Of a stretch of 64,000 nt of DNA, positions 46,068 to 57,607 are shown in pieces. Each line of letters begins with the position of its first letter. Positions within the stretch are counted from its first letter, which is position 1. The DNA is from Daucus carota subsp. sativus. Lineage: Eukaryota > Streptophyta > Magnoliopsida > Apiales > Apiaceae. Location: NCBI RefSeq assembly GCF_001625215.2, contig NC_030389.2, positions 33,345,454-33,409,453 on the forward strand, read 5' to 3'. The notes under the pieces are model-generated. The model was not told where the DNA came from and did not search any database. It saw only the letters and a program-made list of their open reading frames with translations. A program made the translations under genes and the position numbers.

Positions 46068-47005
46068 TTCAAGTGAAATAGACTTAGGCGGTTAAAATTG
46101 CTATGATGTTACGAAAAATGCTGATAAAAAAATGTTGTGAAAATCAGATAAATATTTGGTAATTCTTTTAGTATTTGCCGATTTTGAGTTATAATATAAA
46201 AAAAAATGGTATGAGATTTGATAGTGAAATCTATTACAGCTTTATGTAAAAATTGAAAAGCGATTTTTTTAAAAAAATGGGAGGATATTATGCAATTTAT
46301 ATATGTAAGAGCAATGTCAAACTATTTTTAAAAATTTAGTTACGACAGAGGTTGCATCGCATTCTATTTCCACTTCCATCTTCAGTAATGCAGAAAATAG
46401 GCATAAAATATTACTTTCTACAATCAGACGCCAATAAAATGGCAAACTAATTATGTGATTGGAAGTTGGTTGTTACGTACTGACGTGACAATTAAAATAA
46501 TTTTATTGACGCACTAAAATCAACCTGCCGGCCGGCCTGCTTATACATTACCTTGAAATAGGGACCGGTCACAATATATATTTGCGGGGATACGCAATAT
46601 GATAATGAAATGTCTTTTTCAAATATACCTTCTGTTTCAAAAGAAATTCATGTTATTTATATTATTTCATATAAATCTGGGAGATATCTTCATATGCATT
46701 TGTGATTATAACAGCGTGGTTCAAGAAATTCGGGAGCATTAGGCGAATTTTAAAATGATGCATGATTAAAAAAAATCAAATATTAAATCTATAATATAAA
46801 TAAAAAATTATAATATTTAAATAATACAAAATAAAATCATTTTAAAAATACTTGGCATTGATTTTATGCATTTGAAGTGGAAGAATTGTCCAACGGCATT
46901 GCATGATAAATAAATATCATAAGCCAATTTCATGTGATTTATGATTGTGGCATGCTTATTTTGAGTTACCCGTCACTAAATTATATCACCGTTTTGGATC
47001 GATCT
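46068..47005. other. Intergenic, nothing recognised
   Basis: AT-rich DNA without a supported feature. Confidence 0.4.
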
Positions 47006-47560
47006 ATTAACTGAATGGGCAGAAGGTCGAGCACCCGAAATTAAATACACTATTGATGGCCACACATACAATAGGGATACCACTTCGCTGATGAAATATA
47101 TCCTCAGAAGGTCGAGCACCCGAAATTAAATACACTATTGATGGCCACACATACAATAGAGATACCACTTCGCTGATGAAATATATCCTCTTTATGCAAC
47201 TTTTGTGAAGACTATTTGTGATCGTCAAGGGAATAAAAGAAAACATTTTGCTCAAATGCAAGAGTTGGCTAGAAAAGATGTTGAACGAGCTTTCAAAGTT
47301 CTTCAAGCATGATTTGCTATGTGCTTGGACTTGCTCGATTTTGGGATATTGAGACATTTAAGCACATCATGTTCGCTTGTATAATAGTACATAGTATGAT
47401 TATCGAAGATGGAATAGATATGCAAGATATAGATTATGATTATGAAACGTATGATGAAACACCATTAATTCAAATTTCGAGTGAACACGCAAATACAATG
47501 AAGGAGTTCATGGAATTTCATCATCGGATTAGAGATGAAAGTGCACATATTAAGCTTTAA
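47006..47560 (+). pseudogene. PIF/Harbinger transposase, C-terminal relic
   Basis: Plus-strand pieces in order are 'YTIDGHTYNRD', 'ADEIYPLYATFVKTI', 'GNKRKHFAQMQELARKDVER' with 'AFKVLQA', and 'LARFWDIETFKHIMFACIIV' followed by 'HSMIIEDGID'. This is the DDE transposase end of plant PIF/Harbinger elements (HARBI1-like nuclease). A stop follows LQA and a frame change is needed between the last two pieces. An 80-bp stretch (about 47023-47103) is duplicated in tandem (47104-47187), which also breaks the frame. It may be related to the Tourist-like MITEs in the window. Confidence 0.8.
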
Positions 47561-48105
47561 AATGATCTTGTGGAGCATTTGTGGTAAAATTGAATTTTTT
47601 AAGTGATGATATAATACCATTTTATTTTTGTTGAATACCTATGCACTAGTAGCATAAGCTTGATCAGACTTCTATAGCAAATCATATTTCTGGTCTATAG
47701 ATTTTCTGCAGCAAATCACAGGTCACGTAAGTGCATGTTTGGACAATCGTATTTATGTGTTTTTTTTAATAAGAAGTCGGTTTGTACTTTTCTTGACGTG
47801 TTTGTGTAAAAAATCAGAATCATTTATAAGAAACCGGGAACCCTAGTTTTGTTTCAAAACTTTTACTTCTTTGCGAAACAGTTTAATTACTTATAAATCT
47901 TAATTTATTTTCTCACTTTTAGTTCACTTTTTTATTATAAATAAAAATACTTCCTTTTAAGTATACCCCTCTAAGTATGATTAGTCTGGCCTGAGGTTCA
48001 AATCACATGGCAGCTGGATTTCATGTGCCATTTTATGTTATTAATTTGCTGCTATGACTTATGATCGATTTGAATCTACTTATCTACTTATATATATAAT
48101 AGCAC
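47561..48105. other. Intergenic, nothing recognised
   Basis: 47730-47945 has words typical of small TIR elements, such as 'ttttacttctttgcgaaaca'. No complete pair of ends was found. Confidence 0.35.
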
Positions 48106-48107
48106 AA

Positions 48108-48285
48108 CAGCTTCGTGCTAAGCCTCCCTCCTGAGCAAATAAATTACCTGACTCCGAACTCGAGCCTAACTCCGAACCTACCTTCTCCTCATTTATATAA
48201 AAAAATTGTTTTTGGCAAGAATTAAACCCAAGACCTCTCTAATTCTTGTGCACAACTTAAACCACTTGAGCTACACAAGCAATCA
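48108..48285 (-). repeat. tRNA-derived SINE-like element
   Basis: On the minus strand 'TAGCTCAAGTGG' (48273-48262) fits an RNA polymerase III A box, and 'GGGTTTAATTC' (48229-48219) a B box, at tRNA-like spacing. A body and AT-rich tail follow toward 48108. It is not a functional tRNA gene: no acceptor stem pairing was seen. Ends are approximate. Confidence 0.55.
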
Positions 48286-50432
48286 AGATGTTATCCTAAA
48301 GCATTAACCACATACATTAAAACTGTGGTATTTATATTCTTTTCAATATCTTATTTTATTTAAGATAAATTATTATTTCAGCTAAGTCTCGTATATTGTT
48401 TAAATGATAGATTAATATCAAAAAACTAATTATTTACATAAATAAATTTAAAATTGAAAAAGAATTTGAATAATAGGATTCGAATCATGATTCCACTTTC
48501 TAAAAATAGATATAATTCATATCCGAATAAAAATGAACATATTCAAATATAGCTTATTTTAAAAAAAAATTTCAAATCTAACTTAATAGTTTAAACGAGT
48601 ACCAATACAATATTATAGAAATTTTAAGTAATGAATGTGAGAAATAAGCTCAAAAACTAAGATTTCAGTGAGCATCTCTGAAACAAAAAGTTCATGGGTT
48701 TTCAACATGTACTATGTCATATTAAAAAAAATTTATTATAAAAGGTGATTTATAAAGAGATTACAATATTTTGGAGAACACTAAATAAGGTAACTAAAAG
48801 AATATTATTATTTAGAATATTTTTTATTTTAAACTTATGAATTCAGAATTGGACGTGTAACTAAATCTATTTTAAAAGATTGTAGATATAAGAATAATGT
48901 CAAAAACATCAAATTTGGTGTTAGAATATATATCTAAATGATGTAATTTTAATGATATATGAATTTAAAATATTATAACTTGTGATATAAAGTTGATTTT
49001 ATGGAAATTCTATATTATTAATCAAAATTCAATCAAATAATAATAAAAAGCATTTACGAGACTTACTAAAAAGAATTGAGTTATAAATTTTACTTGATTT
49101 GTTTTCAAAAAAAAATTACCTGGTTAAAATAAAATAACAAAGAGAAATAAGCTATACATATTAAAGTCTTAAAACTATAATTTTTAATATGCCGTCGATC
49201 AATATATAACATACCAGTTAAATAAAATGATTCAAACTAAAATTAAATTAATTAATCATTTAGAAATTAATCTAAAAAAATATAATTAATTTTGAACCTG
49301 ATAATCTGACGCGATACGGTGAAAACTGATATCTGATTAAACGGAACTAGATCAAGAATTTTTTTTTCGTAATCCAGAATATTGGATATCGAATATTTGA
49401 ATTAGTCTTTAACAATTGAGTATGATGTGCTACACTGCTCACCCCTAAGAAATACGAGTATCAAAATATTTAAAAATTTAAGTTTGCACAAAGCTAAAAA
49501 AATAAACACACAACTACTTGAGCTAAATATATTATGTTTTTGTGAACTTCATGAGGTGTGACTTAATTCTCCTCTGTTTTTGCTATTTCAAATTTGAGGA
49601 AATCGTTGTTTGAGATCTGGTTTATCACAATTACATGAAAAATCATTAAAAGTCTTAATCATCAAGCTTAGAAAACTAATTATAAAAAATTAAAATTTAA
49701 CAAGCCGATATTACAACAGATTGTATCAAAGTAATAATCTTCTAATATTTCTAATTAACAATAAAAATATAAGACATTAAAGTAATTTATGTTGATATGA
49801 AAATTAAAAGGTTAAACCACATTAAAGATGTCAGAATTTTTTTGGGCACAGTTATAGGGTTATTAGTTGAAATTATACTTTTATAATAAAATAAGGTATT
49901 GGTCTTTTTATTTGTTAAAATTTCTATTTATGCAGAATGTGTGCAACATATACTAAAAAAGACTCTGTTGATGATCTGCCCATCATGTGTCACTTAACTA
50001 TGACACCAAATCTACGCTCAAAAAAAAGAAATAAATGTAAAACAATGCACGCCACACATCTTCTTCTAACGACGATTTAGGATATCGTAGTTAGCATATC
50101 AAAAACAAGTTTTCACCAAAATCATGTTATATTAGGTTAAATAATTTAATAATTTTCAATAATAAATTACAAATACTTTTAATTGAGGAATAATATATTT
50201 AAAATCTAAAAATTTCAGTATTCATGTCGAATGTAAATTTGAACCTGTAGATAATATGATGATGACCTCTATATCCTCACGAGTTTAAATATAAGAAATG
50301 AATTCAGTAGTAGTTTTTGAAACATAATTTTTAAAAAAATATAGTACTTATTATTATTATAATTATTATTATTAATGCTATTAGGTTGCAAATATAACAT
50401 TTTCATATTTGCTTATTTTGTCAAAAAAAAAA
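48286..50432. other. AT-rich intergenic, nothing recognised
   Basis: More than 2 kb of AT-rich sequence without ORFs of interest, clear TIRs or RNA genes. It is probably old repeat debris. Confidence 0.4.
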
Positions 50433-50435
50433 TCA

Positions 50436-51942
50436 TCAATATCAATATACTTATATAAAGGAGAAGCGAGGGGCGTGTAGGTGGCGCCTCTCACATCGCT
50501 CCGTTCGATTTTTCTAATTTTCTGGAATTTTTGGATGAAAAATATCAATTTTTCTAATTTTCTGGAATTTTTGGATGAAAAATATCAAAAATTAGAACTA
50601 CCTTTTTTAGTTTCGGATATATTAGAAGCAAGTTTCGGAATCTGATTTTGTTTCAGATTATTTATGGAATATAGTAACTAAGCGAGGGGCGTGTAGGTGG
50701 CGCCTCTCACATCGCTCCGTTCGATTTTTCTAATTTTCTGGAATTTTTGGATGAAAAATATCAAAAATTAGAACTACCTTTTTTAGTTTCGGATATATTA
50801 GAAGCAAGTTTCGGAATCTGATTTTGTTTCAGATTATTTATGGAATATAGTAACTTGAAAGTTTTAATCTGATTTTGTTTCAGATTATTTATGGAATATA
50901 GTAATTTGAAAGTTTTAATCTGATTTTGTTTCAAATTATTTAATTATGGGAAAGAGTAGCACACAAGTCTCTCTGCACCTATAAATACCCCTATAGGTTG
51001 TAGGGTTTTCGATTATCTAAACACAACCTGGGGTATAGGTTGTAGGGTTTTGGATTATCTAAACACAATCTCCTCTCTTTCTCAATACCACAGTCCTACC
51101 TCTCTAGCAATAGTTCTCTTGCTCGATTTCTAATTCGGTGGTGTCGTTTTTCTACAACGATAAGTGAAGGCTGTTTATTCGGTATTAAAAAAATAAAAAT
51201 TGTTGCAAGCAAAGTTAGTTATAGACCAGTATACAACATGGGAGAAGAATATAGTCTTGACATGATATTGATGGATGATATCAATATATATATTTATTTT
51301 TTTACGTAGAAACCCGCAGCTGATGGATGATATCAATAAATTAAACATGTGTTTGCTGGTTATTCTTTTATAATATTTGTTTTGTTAATCGGACATGTTT
51401 GTTGTTAATTTTTATATAATTTACTTTGTATAGAGGAGAATATTATTCATGCATTATCTGTTTGCTCCGTTCAAGCAACTTTTAAGTGCAACTTTTAAGT
51501 GAAGATTGTTTATACAGTATTATAAAACAATGGTTGTTACAAGCAAGGGTAATTATAGACACTGTCTCACGAATTTAAGTTAGATGTTTTTGTGCACAAT
51601 CAATCCAAAAGAATTGGAGGAAGGTGACCATGTAAGAACATGATTAAAAAAACACAAATAAAATTAAGATTCGTCATGCTTTAAATTGTTAATTACGTGT
51701 AGAAATTTATTTTCATTTTTTCACCATGAATTATAGTCCAATTTTGCAATTTTATATATTAGTATTGGTATTACATCAAGATTTTTATAATGTAAAATTT
51801 ATTTTATCCTACAAATATTAATTTTGAATCATTAATATATTTTTTATGAACAACCATAAAATTATTGCATTCTACAAATATTAATATTAAATTATTTAAT
51901 ATAATTTTTATAGCCCGCCGCAACGCGCGGCTTTTCAACTAG
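50436..51942 (+). mobile_element. Non-autonomous Helitron
   Basis: The 3' end is diagnostic: a hairpin GCCGC-AACGC-GCGGC (51917-51931), then seven bases, then CTAG (51939-51942) followed by T. The 5' end is a TC after A near 50433-50442 leading into 'ttatataaaggagaagcgag', a style common in plant Helitrons; which TC is the true end is not settled. About 215 bp near the 5' end ('gaggggcgtgtaggtggcgc') is duplicated in tandem (from about 50466 and 50682). A 50-bp unit and 'ataggttgtagggtttt' units are also repeated. No coding capacity. Confidence 0.8.
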
Positions 51943-51963
51943 TTATTTAAAACACGATATAAA

Positions 51964-52010
51964 CTAGAGATCCGTGCCTCGCACGGACTTTTATGCTAAG
52001 TTAAGCTAAA
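51964..52010 (-). mobile_element. 3' terminus of a second Helitron, opposite orientation
   Basis: On the minus strand a perfect stem CCGTGC-GAG-GCACGG (51986-51972) is followed by ATCT and CTAG (51967-51964), then T. The element would extend toward higher coordinates. Its 5' end was not found, so only the terminus is claimed. Confidence 0.7.
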
Positions 52011-52773
52011 GACTCGAACAATTTTTTGTGGCGTTGCACTCAATCCCTGCAGACTGCAGTAGGCGTAACATGCCAGGTCAAGATGTTGCACAATTATACA
52101 AGTCCTTCATTGTTACTTTCAAATGTCCTTTTTCATCGTCATCCATCGTATTTGTTTATCGACTAAATAAAGCCGTACACACTACTATTATATACTCCAA
52201 TAATCCAGGCCAACAACCAAATTAACCCCATCAACAAACTGTTTTTATTCATTGTCCATCGACTAACGAAGAAAATTATGTCAAAAATGAATAAATATTA
52301 AATACAAATAAATTCATAAATTATCATACACATGATTTCAATAAGTTTATGAAGAATCTCCTATAGACAAAAATTTCAATTTTCAATACACAAATCCCTC
52401 ATTATCAATTTGCTTTAGAAGAAACAGTCTTACTTTTTGTATATGCACTTCCACATAATATCAAATTATTTATATCGTACTTGCAATTAATTAAACAACT
52501 AATGGGAACTTGAAGAAAGTTGATGCTATTATTAAGAAAAGTTACACGTAGATACAAGCATAGCAAAATAAGTTTGGTAAAAACAAAAGGTACAAAAGCA
52601 GAACCACACAAACATAACAGTGTTCTGTCTCACATCATAACATATCTCTTTCTCACTGGGTCACCCAGTTGCTTATCATCACACAGTGCACTCTGTCTAG
52701 GTAGGGCGTGTTTGGCTGGCCCTGAGTTGGCACCAACTCACTCGGAATCAATCTCGACTCGCTACTCACTGAG
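52011..52773. other. Flank downstream of the DELLA gene
   Basis: It contains the unknown remainder of the second Helitron and the DELLA 3' UTR (roughly 52400-52773). No other gene. Confidence 0.4.
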
Positions 52774-54486
52774 TCAACCACTGAGTTTCCAGGCCGAGGT
52801 GGTGATTAGAGGCCTTGTATGCCACCCCAACATCAAACAACCTTCATGCTCCTCCACCCTGTACCCATCCCCACCAGCAAACAGGGCTAACAACATACTA
52901 GCTTGTTTGAACGCATTTGACCCGAGATGAACCGGCTCGAACCCGGCTGAGTTGAACCGATCCGTCCACTGAGTTAGCGGCTCGTGTCTCTCGACTCGGT
53001 CAACTCCTTCGCAAGCCACAATATTACAGATCTGCCTTCCTAGGAACACCTCGGACATGACCTTGTCTTGATTACTAACGATCTCAGCACCATCAACACC
53101 GCTAACATTGTTACCACAGCTCTCCAACGAATCAAACAGTGTCGAGTAATAATGCAACGATTCAGTAAACCGGTCCAGGAAAACCGGCCCGTTGTGATTA
53201 GCTTCTTGCTCCACAACCGTGACAATCTCGGGCTTCATATCCGCCACAGCAGACATCACCTTCTCAATTCCACCCGGCCGAGCCAGAAGTTGATGCAGCT
53301 CAAAAACCGAATTCACAGCCACCGTCTCGCCCTCCCTAAGATCAAGCATAGAAGCATCAAGATCCGACAGAGTATTCGCCACAAACCCTCTATACTCAAA
53401 CTTAACATGAATAGTTTCCGCAAACTGAGCCAATTTCCACCCCACTTCCTGTAAATGATCGGTTCCATCATGACTCGGCGGTCCAATCCCGGTTAACCGA
53501 AAACTCGGAGGACCGCTAGGCCTTAAGGCCAACGCTTGCATCAAAGCCGGCCATTGCATCCCTTGCTTCATACTGAAATCAATCACATGAACCATCTTCT
53601 TATCAGCGAAAGCCTCGAGAATCGCCTGATTAGCAGTGAAGTGAGCGAACTTCAAATACGGACACGTCTCGTAAAAATGCATCTGTAACATATCAGTGAA
53701 AGCCGAATCCTGTGAGTTCTGTGGGTACAATCTATAAATTCGCCTCGCCAAGGCCTCAGCGAAATAAGTAGCCACTTTTCTCATGGCCCCAATTTGAGAC
53801 ACGGCTAGAAACCCAATCTGTTTAACCAAAGCCTCAGCCAATTTCAAATTATTTCCCTGTACAGCCTCGGCACAGGCCATGAGGGTATGCACTAGCCTCA
53901 CACCATTCTCTTGCGAGTCCACCAGGACCTGTACAGGCTGGGTTTCGACACTCGAGACCGGCCAGGGGCTCGAAACAGCCGGTAATGCAACAGTCTTTTG
54001 TTTCTTGCAAACCGGCTGATTCTGATTCTGGTTTGTAAACACGGCTTTCCCGGGAATGGCCTTGAGGTCGTAATCAGAGACGGAGTCATCGAAAATGATG
54101 CTACTCTGAGTTCCGATTTCCGGTGGATTGAGTTCACCGATCATTGACTCGAGCCAGGACGACAGATCTGAGGGATTGTAATGAACCGTGTCGGACCCGA
54201 GCTGAGTGATCCCTTCCTGATGAGCTTGCCCCATGGCTTCTTCAAGATGCTGGAGCTTCTCAGCAACATCAATCATGTCAGAGGACTTGACTTTGTAGCC
54301 GAGAACAGCTAGAAGCTCATCGACTCCGGCATCTTGCTCGCAATCGTTCCAGGGCATTTTGGACTTTCCGGGGGAGTAGATGTTGTCTGTGATGGTGGAG
54401 CTGCTGCCGCCGGGGCAATCGGAGAAGCTGGGCTGGTTGGGCTGGGGATGAGGGAGGGGATGGGGATGGGGATGGTCTCGTTTCAT
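52774..54486 (-). CDS. DELLA protein (GRAS family, GAI/RGA type)
   Basis: An intronless gene of 570 residues. DELLA proteins are nuclear repressors of gibberellin responses; GA-bound GID1 docks on the N-terminus and sends them to degradation. Visible are the DELLA motif (56-60, in '[11 protein letters not shown]'), TVHYNP (100-105), a Lys-rich patch KKQK (161-164), leucine-heptad region 1 (about 190-260), VHVID (299-303), the PFYRE-type region from about residue 420, and the C-terminal SAW region ending '[14 protein letters not shown]'. The N-terminus is a His/Pro-rich stretch after MKRDH. All GID1-contact motifs look intact, so it should be GA-responsive and not a dwarfing allele. Length and lack of introns fit the family. 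Confidence 0.97.
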   Translation of the reverse strand: MKRDHPHPHPLPHPQPNQPSFSDCPGGSSSTITDNIYSPGKSKMPWNDCEQDAGVDELLAVLGYKVKSSDMIDVAEKLQHLEEAMGQAHQEGITQLGSDTVHYNPSDLSSWLESMIGELNPPEIGTQSSIIFDDSVSDYDLKAIPGKAVFTNQNQNQPVCKKQKTVALPAVSSPWPVSSVETQPVQVLVDSQENGVRLVHTLMACAEAVQGNNLKLAEALVKQIGFLAVSQIGAMRKVATYFAEALARRIYRLYPQNSQDSAFTDMLQMHFYETCPYLKFAHFTANQAILEAFADKKMVHVIDFSMKQGMQWPALMQALALRPSGPPSFRLTGIGPPSHDGTDHLQEVGWKLAQFAETIHVKFEYRGFVANTLSDLDASMLDLREGETVAVNSVFELHQLLARPGGIEKVMSAVADMKPEIVTVVEQEANHNGPVFLDRFTESLHYYSTLFDSLESCGNNVSGVDGAEIVSNQDKVMSEVFLGRQICNIVACEGVDRVERHEPLTQWTDRFNSAGFEPVHLGSNAFKQASMLLALFAGGDGYRVEEHEGCLMLGWHTRPLITTSAWKLSG

Positions 54487-54660
54487 GACTGGTTTTTTTT
54501 TTGGGAGAGATTGGGGAGAGAGGAGAGATTAGAAGAGGAGAAGTGAGTGGGGGAAGAATCTGAGCATTGGAGATTGGATGAGATTGGGCTTGGTTTTTCA
54601 CAAAACTGGCGCAGAATCAGAGAGGAGAGAGAAGATTATATATGCATATTTATATGTCTA
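54487..54660 (-). promoter_or_regulatory. DELLA leader and core promoter
   Basis: Upstream of the ATG the minus strand is a CT-rich leader. It has a 12-codon upstream ORF (54567-54529, starting MLRFFPHS). A TATA-like 'tatataatc' / 'atataaatatg' cluster lies near 54636-54656. Confidence 0.5.
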
Positions 54661-55002
54661 GATGTGATCTGTGTATGTATGTATAGATATGATCTTTGTA
54701 TGTATACTTGCATCAAATTGGTTTGCAAAGAATGAAGAATAAAGGAAATTATTTCGTAGTATGAGTGGCTTAAAAATATTCTATTTATTAAAAATATTGT
54801 TTTTTAAGATGTGGGAAATTAATTTATCAATCACAATTTGATTTGACTAAAAATCCCTGATAAATTCTGAACATTAGATTAGTTTCGATCCAATTTATAT
54901 AACCACGAGTATATTATATGTCTCGATAGGCGATAATTCAGGCGAGAACAATTATTTTGCACGAGTGCATAACATTCGGAAAGTTTCACTTTTTGAATGA
55001 TA
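54661..55002. other. Intergenic upstream of the DELLA gene
   Basis: Distal promoter region with 'tgtatgtatgtata'-like repeats (about 54670-54700). No gene. Confidence 0.4.
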
Positions 55003-55306
55003 CTCCCTCCGTCTCAATTTATAGATCCATTTTGGAAAAAAAAAATTGTCCCAAAATATTTGTCCTTATCTTCTTTCAATACAAATTTATCTACATATTA
55101 ATTGTGACTTTTTTGAAACTCAACATTATTCTCATTTCTCAATGCACTAACTCTCTATGTTTATTGTGATTTTTTTGAAACTCAACTATATTCTCACTTT
55201 TCAGTGCACTAATTAATGATACATGAGATAAAATTCTATCTAACCAACTTTTTTCTTAATATGCGTGTTTTATCCAAAATGGACCTATAAATTGAGACGG
55301 AGGGAG
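55003..55306. mobile_element. Stowaway-like MITE
   Basis: TA-flanked, 304 bp. Ends CTCCCTCCGTCTCAATTTAT and its complement; the arms are nearly perfect for over 35 bases ('agatccattttgg' / 'ccaaaatggacct'). Inside, 'tgtgactttttt' and 'tgtgatttttttgaaactca' blocks are repeated. Confidence 0.88.
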
Positions 55307-55308
55307 TA

Positions 55309-56085
55309 TTGTTCTACGACAGAACAATAGTATTATCAGTATTCTCACCCTAAAATCTACTCTTCTCCAGCGTGACCCATTCTTGATATTATATATTATA
55401 TAGTATATATTTATTATTATGTTAAGTAGAACTTAAATCTTAAGTTGTTTATATATTTTGATTTGATGATTTTTGTGAGCCTAATCCAATGTCACCATTA
55501 ATTTCTACGAGAATTTCAAAATTTTTAAAATTATTTTATATTGTTTGATTTGAGAGTTTCCCCCGTTGTATTAGCCTCATCATGTATCATGTATTGTAGA
55601 TATATTAGATAATATAATATTTTATAACATAGAAACAATGATTTAGTTGAAATTATGTTTATTTTAAATTTATAATCATCATCTTTTAATCTAAATATAG
55701 AATTTTTAACCGTGAAAGGAAGCAAGGGAACTGAGCATAAAATAGTGGAATAGGACTTTGTGCTCTGGTTAGTGATCAGAGTGAAAGAAAGGCTCGTGAC
55801 AAGACGCGAGACCCAAACAAGATAAAATTTCTGAATAAAAAGTAGATTCTCTCTTCAATGTGGTAATTATGACTGGTCAGAAAATTACATTGACAATTAA
55901 TAAATGATGGGATGGATAAATATTAGTATAAATATATTTATTCAAATATTATCAATTATTTTTATAATATTTAAAAAAAATATTTAAAAGGAATGATGAA
56001 CATTCCTGTTTGAAGCCAAGAAGTTAAAATATTTGTTACAGAATTCTCTTGAAATATATTTAGAAATATATGGGACCGTCTGAAG
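55309..56085. other. Intergenic, nothing recognised
   Basis: AT-rich; no supported feature. Confidence 0.4.
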
Positions 56086-56169
56086 AGTTTAAAATAAGTG
56101 CTTTTTGCCTAAATTAAAAAAAAAAAGTCGAAGTGTAAATTAGAAGCAAATTAAGTGGGTGTTTAGGTA

Positions 56170-56417
56170 GGGGCCGTTTAGGTGAGCTTAAAATAAGTGT
56201 TTCTTGCTTAAAATAAAAAAGTGAAGTAGAAATTAGAAGCAAGTTAAGACTTATAAGTGATTAAAGTGTTTGGGAAATAAGTAGAAGCTCTGAAACAAAA
56301 GTTAGCATTCCTAGTTTTTTATAAGTACTTCTTGATTTTTTACACAAACGGTAAAAAATAAGTGCTTCTAACTTATAAACTCAGAAGCCGGCTTTTAAGC
56401 CGTTGCCAAACAGCCCC
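56170..56417. mobile_element. hAT-like MITE within a cluster of related copies
   Basis: It starts GGGGCCGTTTAGG and ends CCAAACAGCCCC. The arms are complementary ('gcttaaaataagtg', 'aagtgcttctaacttataa'). Flanking DNA from about 56085 to 56815 has further diverged copies of the same words ('aagtagaa', 'ttataagt', 'aaaagccgg'), so this looks like several nested insertions. Confidence 0.55.
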
Positions 56418-56981
56418 GTAGAGTTTTTAAACTCCGCTTCCGGAGTTGTAAGTTAGAAGCCTTTATTCGTACTGTTTGTGTAAAAAGTCAAGAAACACTT
56501 ATAAAAAACTAAGAATCCTACCTTTTGTTTCATGAGTTTTACTTTTTCCCAAAGCACTTTAATCACTTACATATCTTAACCAACTTCTACTTCATTTTTT
56601 TCATTTTAAGTAAGAAGCACTTTATTTTAAACTCACCCTAACGACTCCTAAAACTTATAAGTAATTAAATTGTTTAGAAAATAAGTAGAAATCATGAAAT
56701 AAAAACTAGTATTCTTAGTTTTTTATAAGTATTTCTTGACTTTTTTACACGATACAAATAAGTGATTCTAACTTATAACATTAAAAGCCGGACTTAAAAG
56801 CCCGAGCCAAAAACCACATATTATTTTTTGTAGTGTCGAAAAATGGTAAAAATATTAGATACTTGTGATAAAGAGATAGGCAGAGGAACAGTAGGCTCTA
56901 AAAAATTATTTTAATTTAAAACGGTATTCCTTCTACAGAAAAGTAATTTATATAATATATACGTATCATGTATTAAATAAA

Positions 56982-57175
56982 CGGTTTTTCCCATGTGTGC
57001 CCATGAGCACATACTAAGCATTAAAATCTATGAGTTTGGAGAGTTTTGATTGGTTTACCCTTTCTAATAATGGTGGACCCCCCTTCCATTTACAACAACC
57101 ATACCAATCAAAACCCTCCAAATTTATGGATTTTAGTGCTTAGCATGTGCTCATGAGCATACACTAGGCAAACCC
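56982..57175. mobile_element. 194-bp foldback MITE with a 9-bp target duplication
   Basis: Arms 'cccatgagcacatactaagc' and the complementary 'gcttagcatgtgctcatgag' are flanked by a perfect ttaaataaa (56973-56981 and 57176-57184). A 9-bp duplication fits Mutator-like elements. Confidence 0.8.
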
Positions 57176-57324
57176 TTAAATAAATGGTATTGAAACACCC
57201 GTTTTTGGAGCAATCATCTTGAACAAGAATTGTCCAAAGAAAGCCAAGTGACTTCCTTTTGGTAAGCAATCTAGGTTGTCCAAAACTAACAAATATTCGC
57301 GCGGAGTCACTCCAAAGGCTTGTA

Positions 57325-57605
57325 CTTCCTCCGTCCCTTTGGGATCTATACGTTTCTTTTGGACACGGAGATTAAGAAAAGTGTATAAAGTAATGTAAAG
57401 TAATGAGAAAGAGAAAGGAAAGTAGGTAAAGTGGTGGGACCCATTAATATTTAAATGATAGATTTGAAAAAGTAGATGAAAGTAGTGGGTGGGTGGGATT
57501 TTTATATTATAAAATTTTACCATTTTGGGAAAGTTTTGAAATGTATAGAATTGAATGGGACATCCCGAAAAGGAAAGTGTATAGAAATCAGAGGGACGGA
57601 GGGAG
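57325..57605. mobile_element. Stowaway-like MITE
   Basis: TA-flanked. CTTCCTCCGTCCCTTTGGG on the left, GAGGGACGGAGGGAG on the right. The antisense ORF across it (57176-57658) is an artefact. Confidence 0.8.
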
Positions 57606-57607
57606 TA

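Noticed and set aside
48219..48273. A functional tRNA gene
   Set aside because: A- and B-box-like motifs are present, but there is no paired acceptor stem or anticodon arm, and the B box is degenerate. It is kept as a SINE-like element.
52520..54546. ORFs on both strands overlapping the DELLA gene (52520-52930, 53040-53225, 53068-53454, 53898-54137, 54334-54601)
   Set aside because: All are shadows of the 570-residue DELLA frame; no domain or independent signal was seen.
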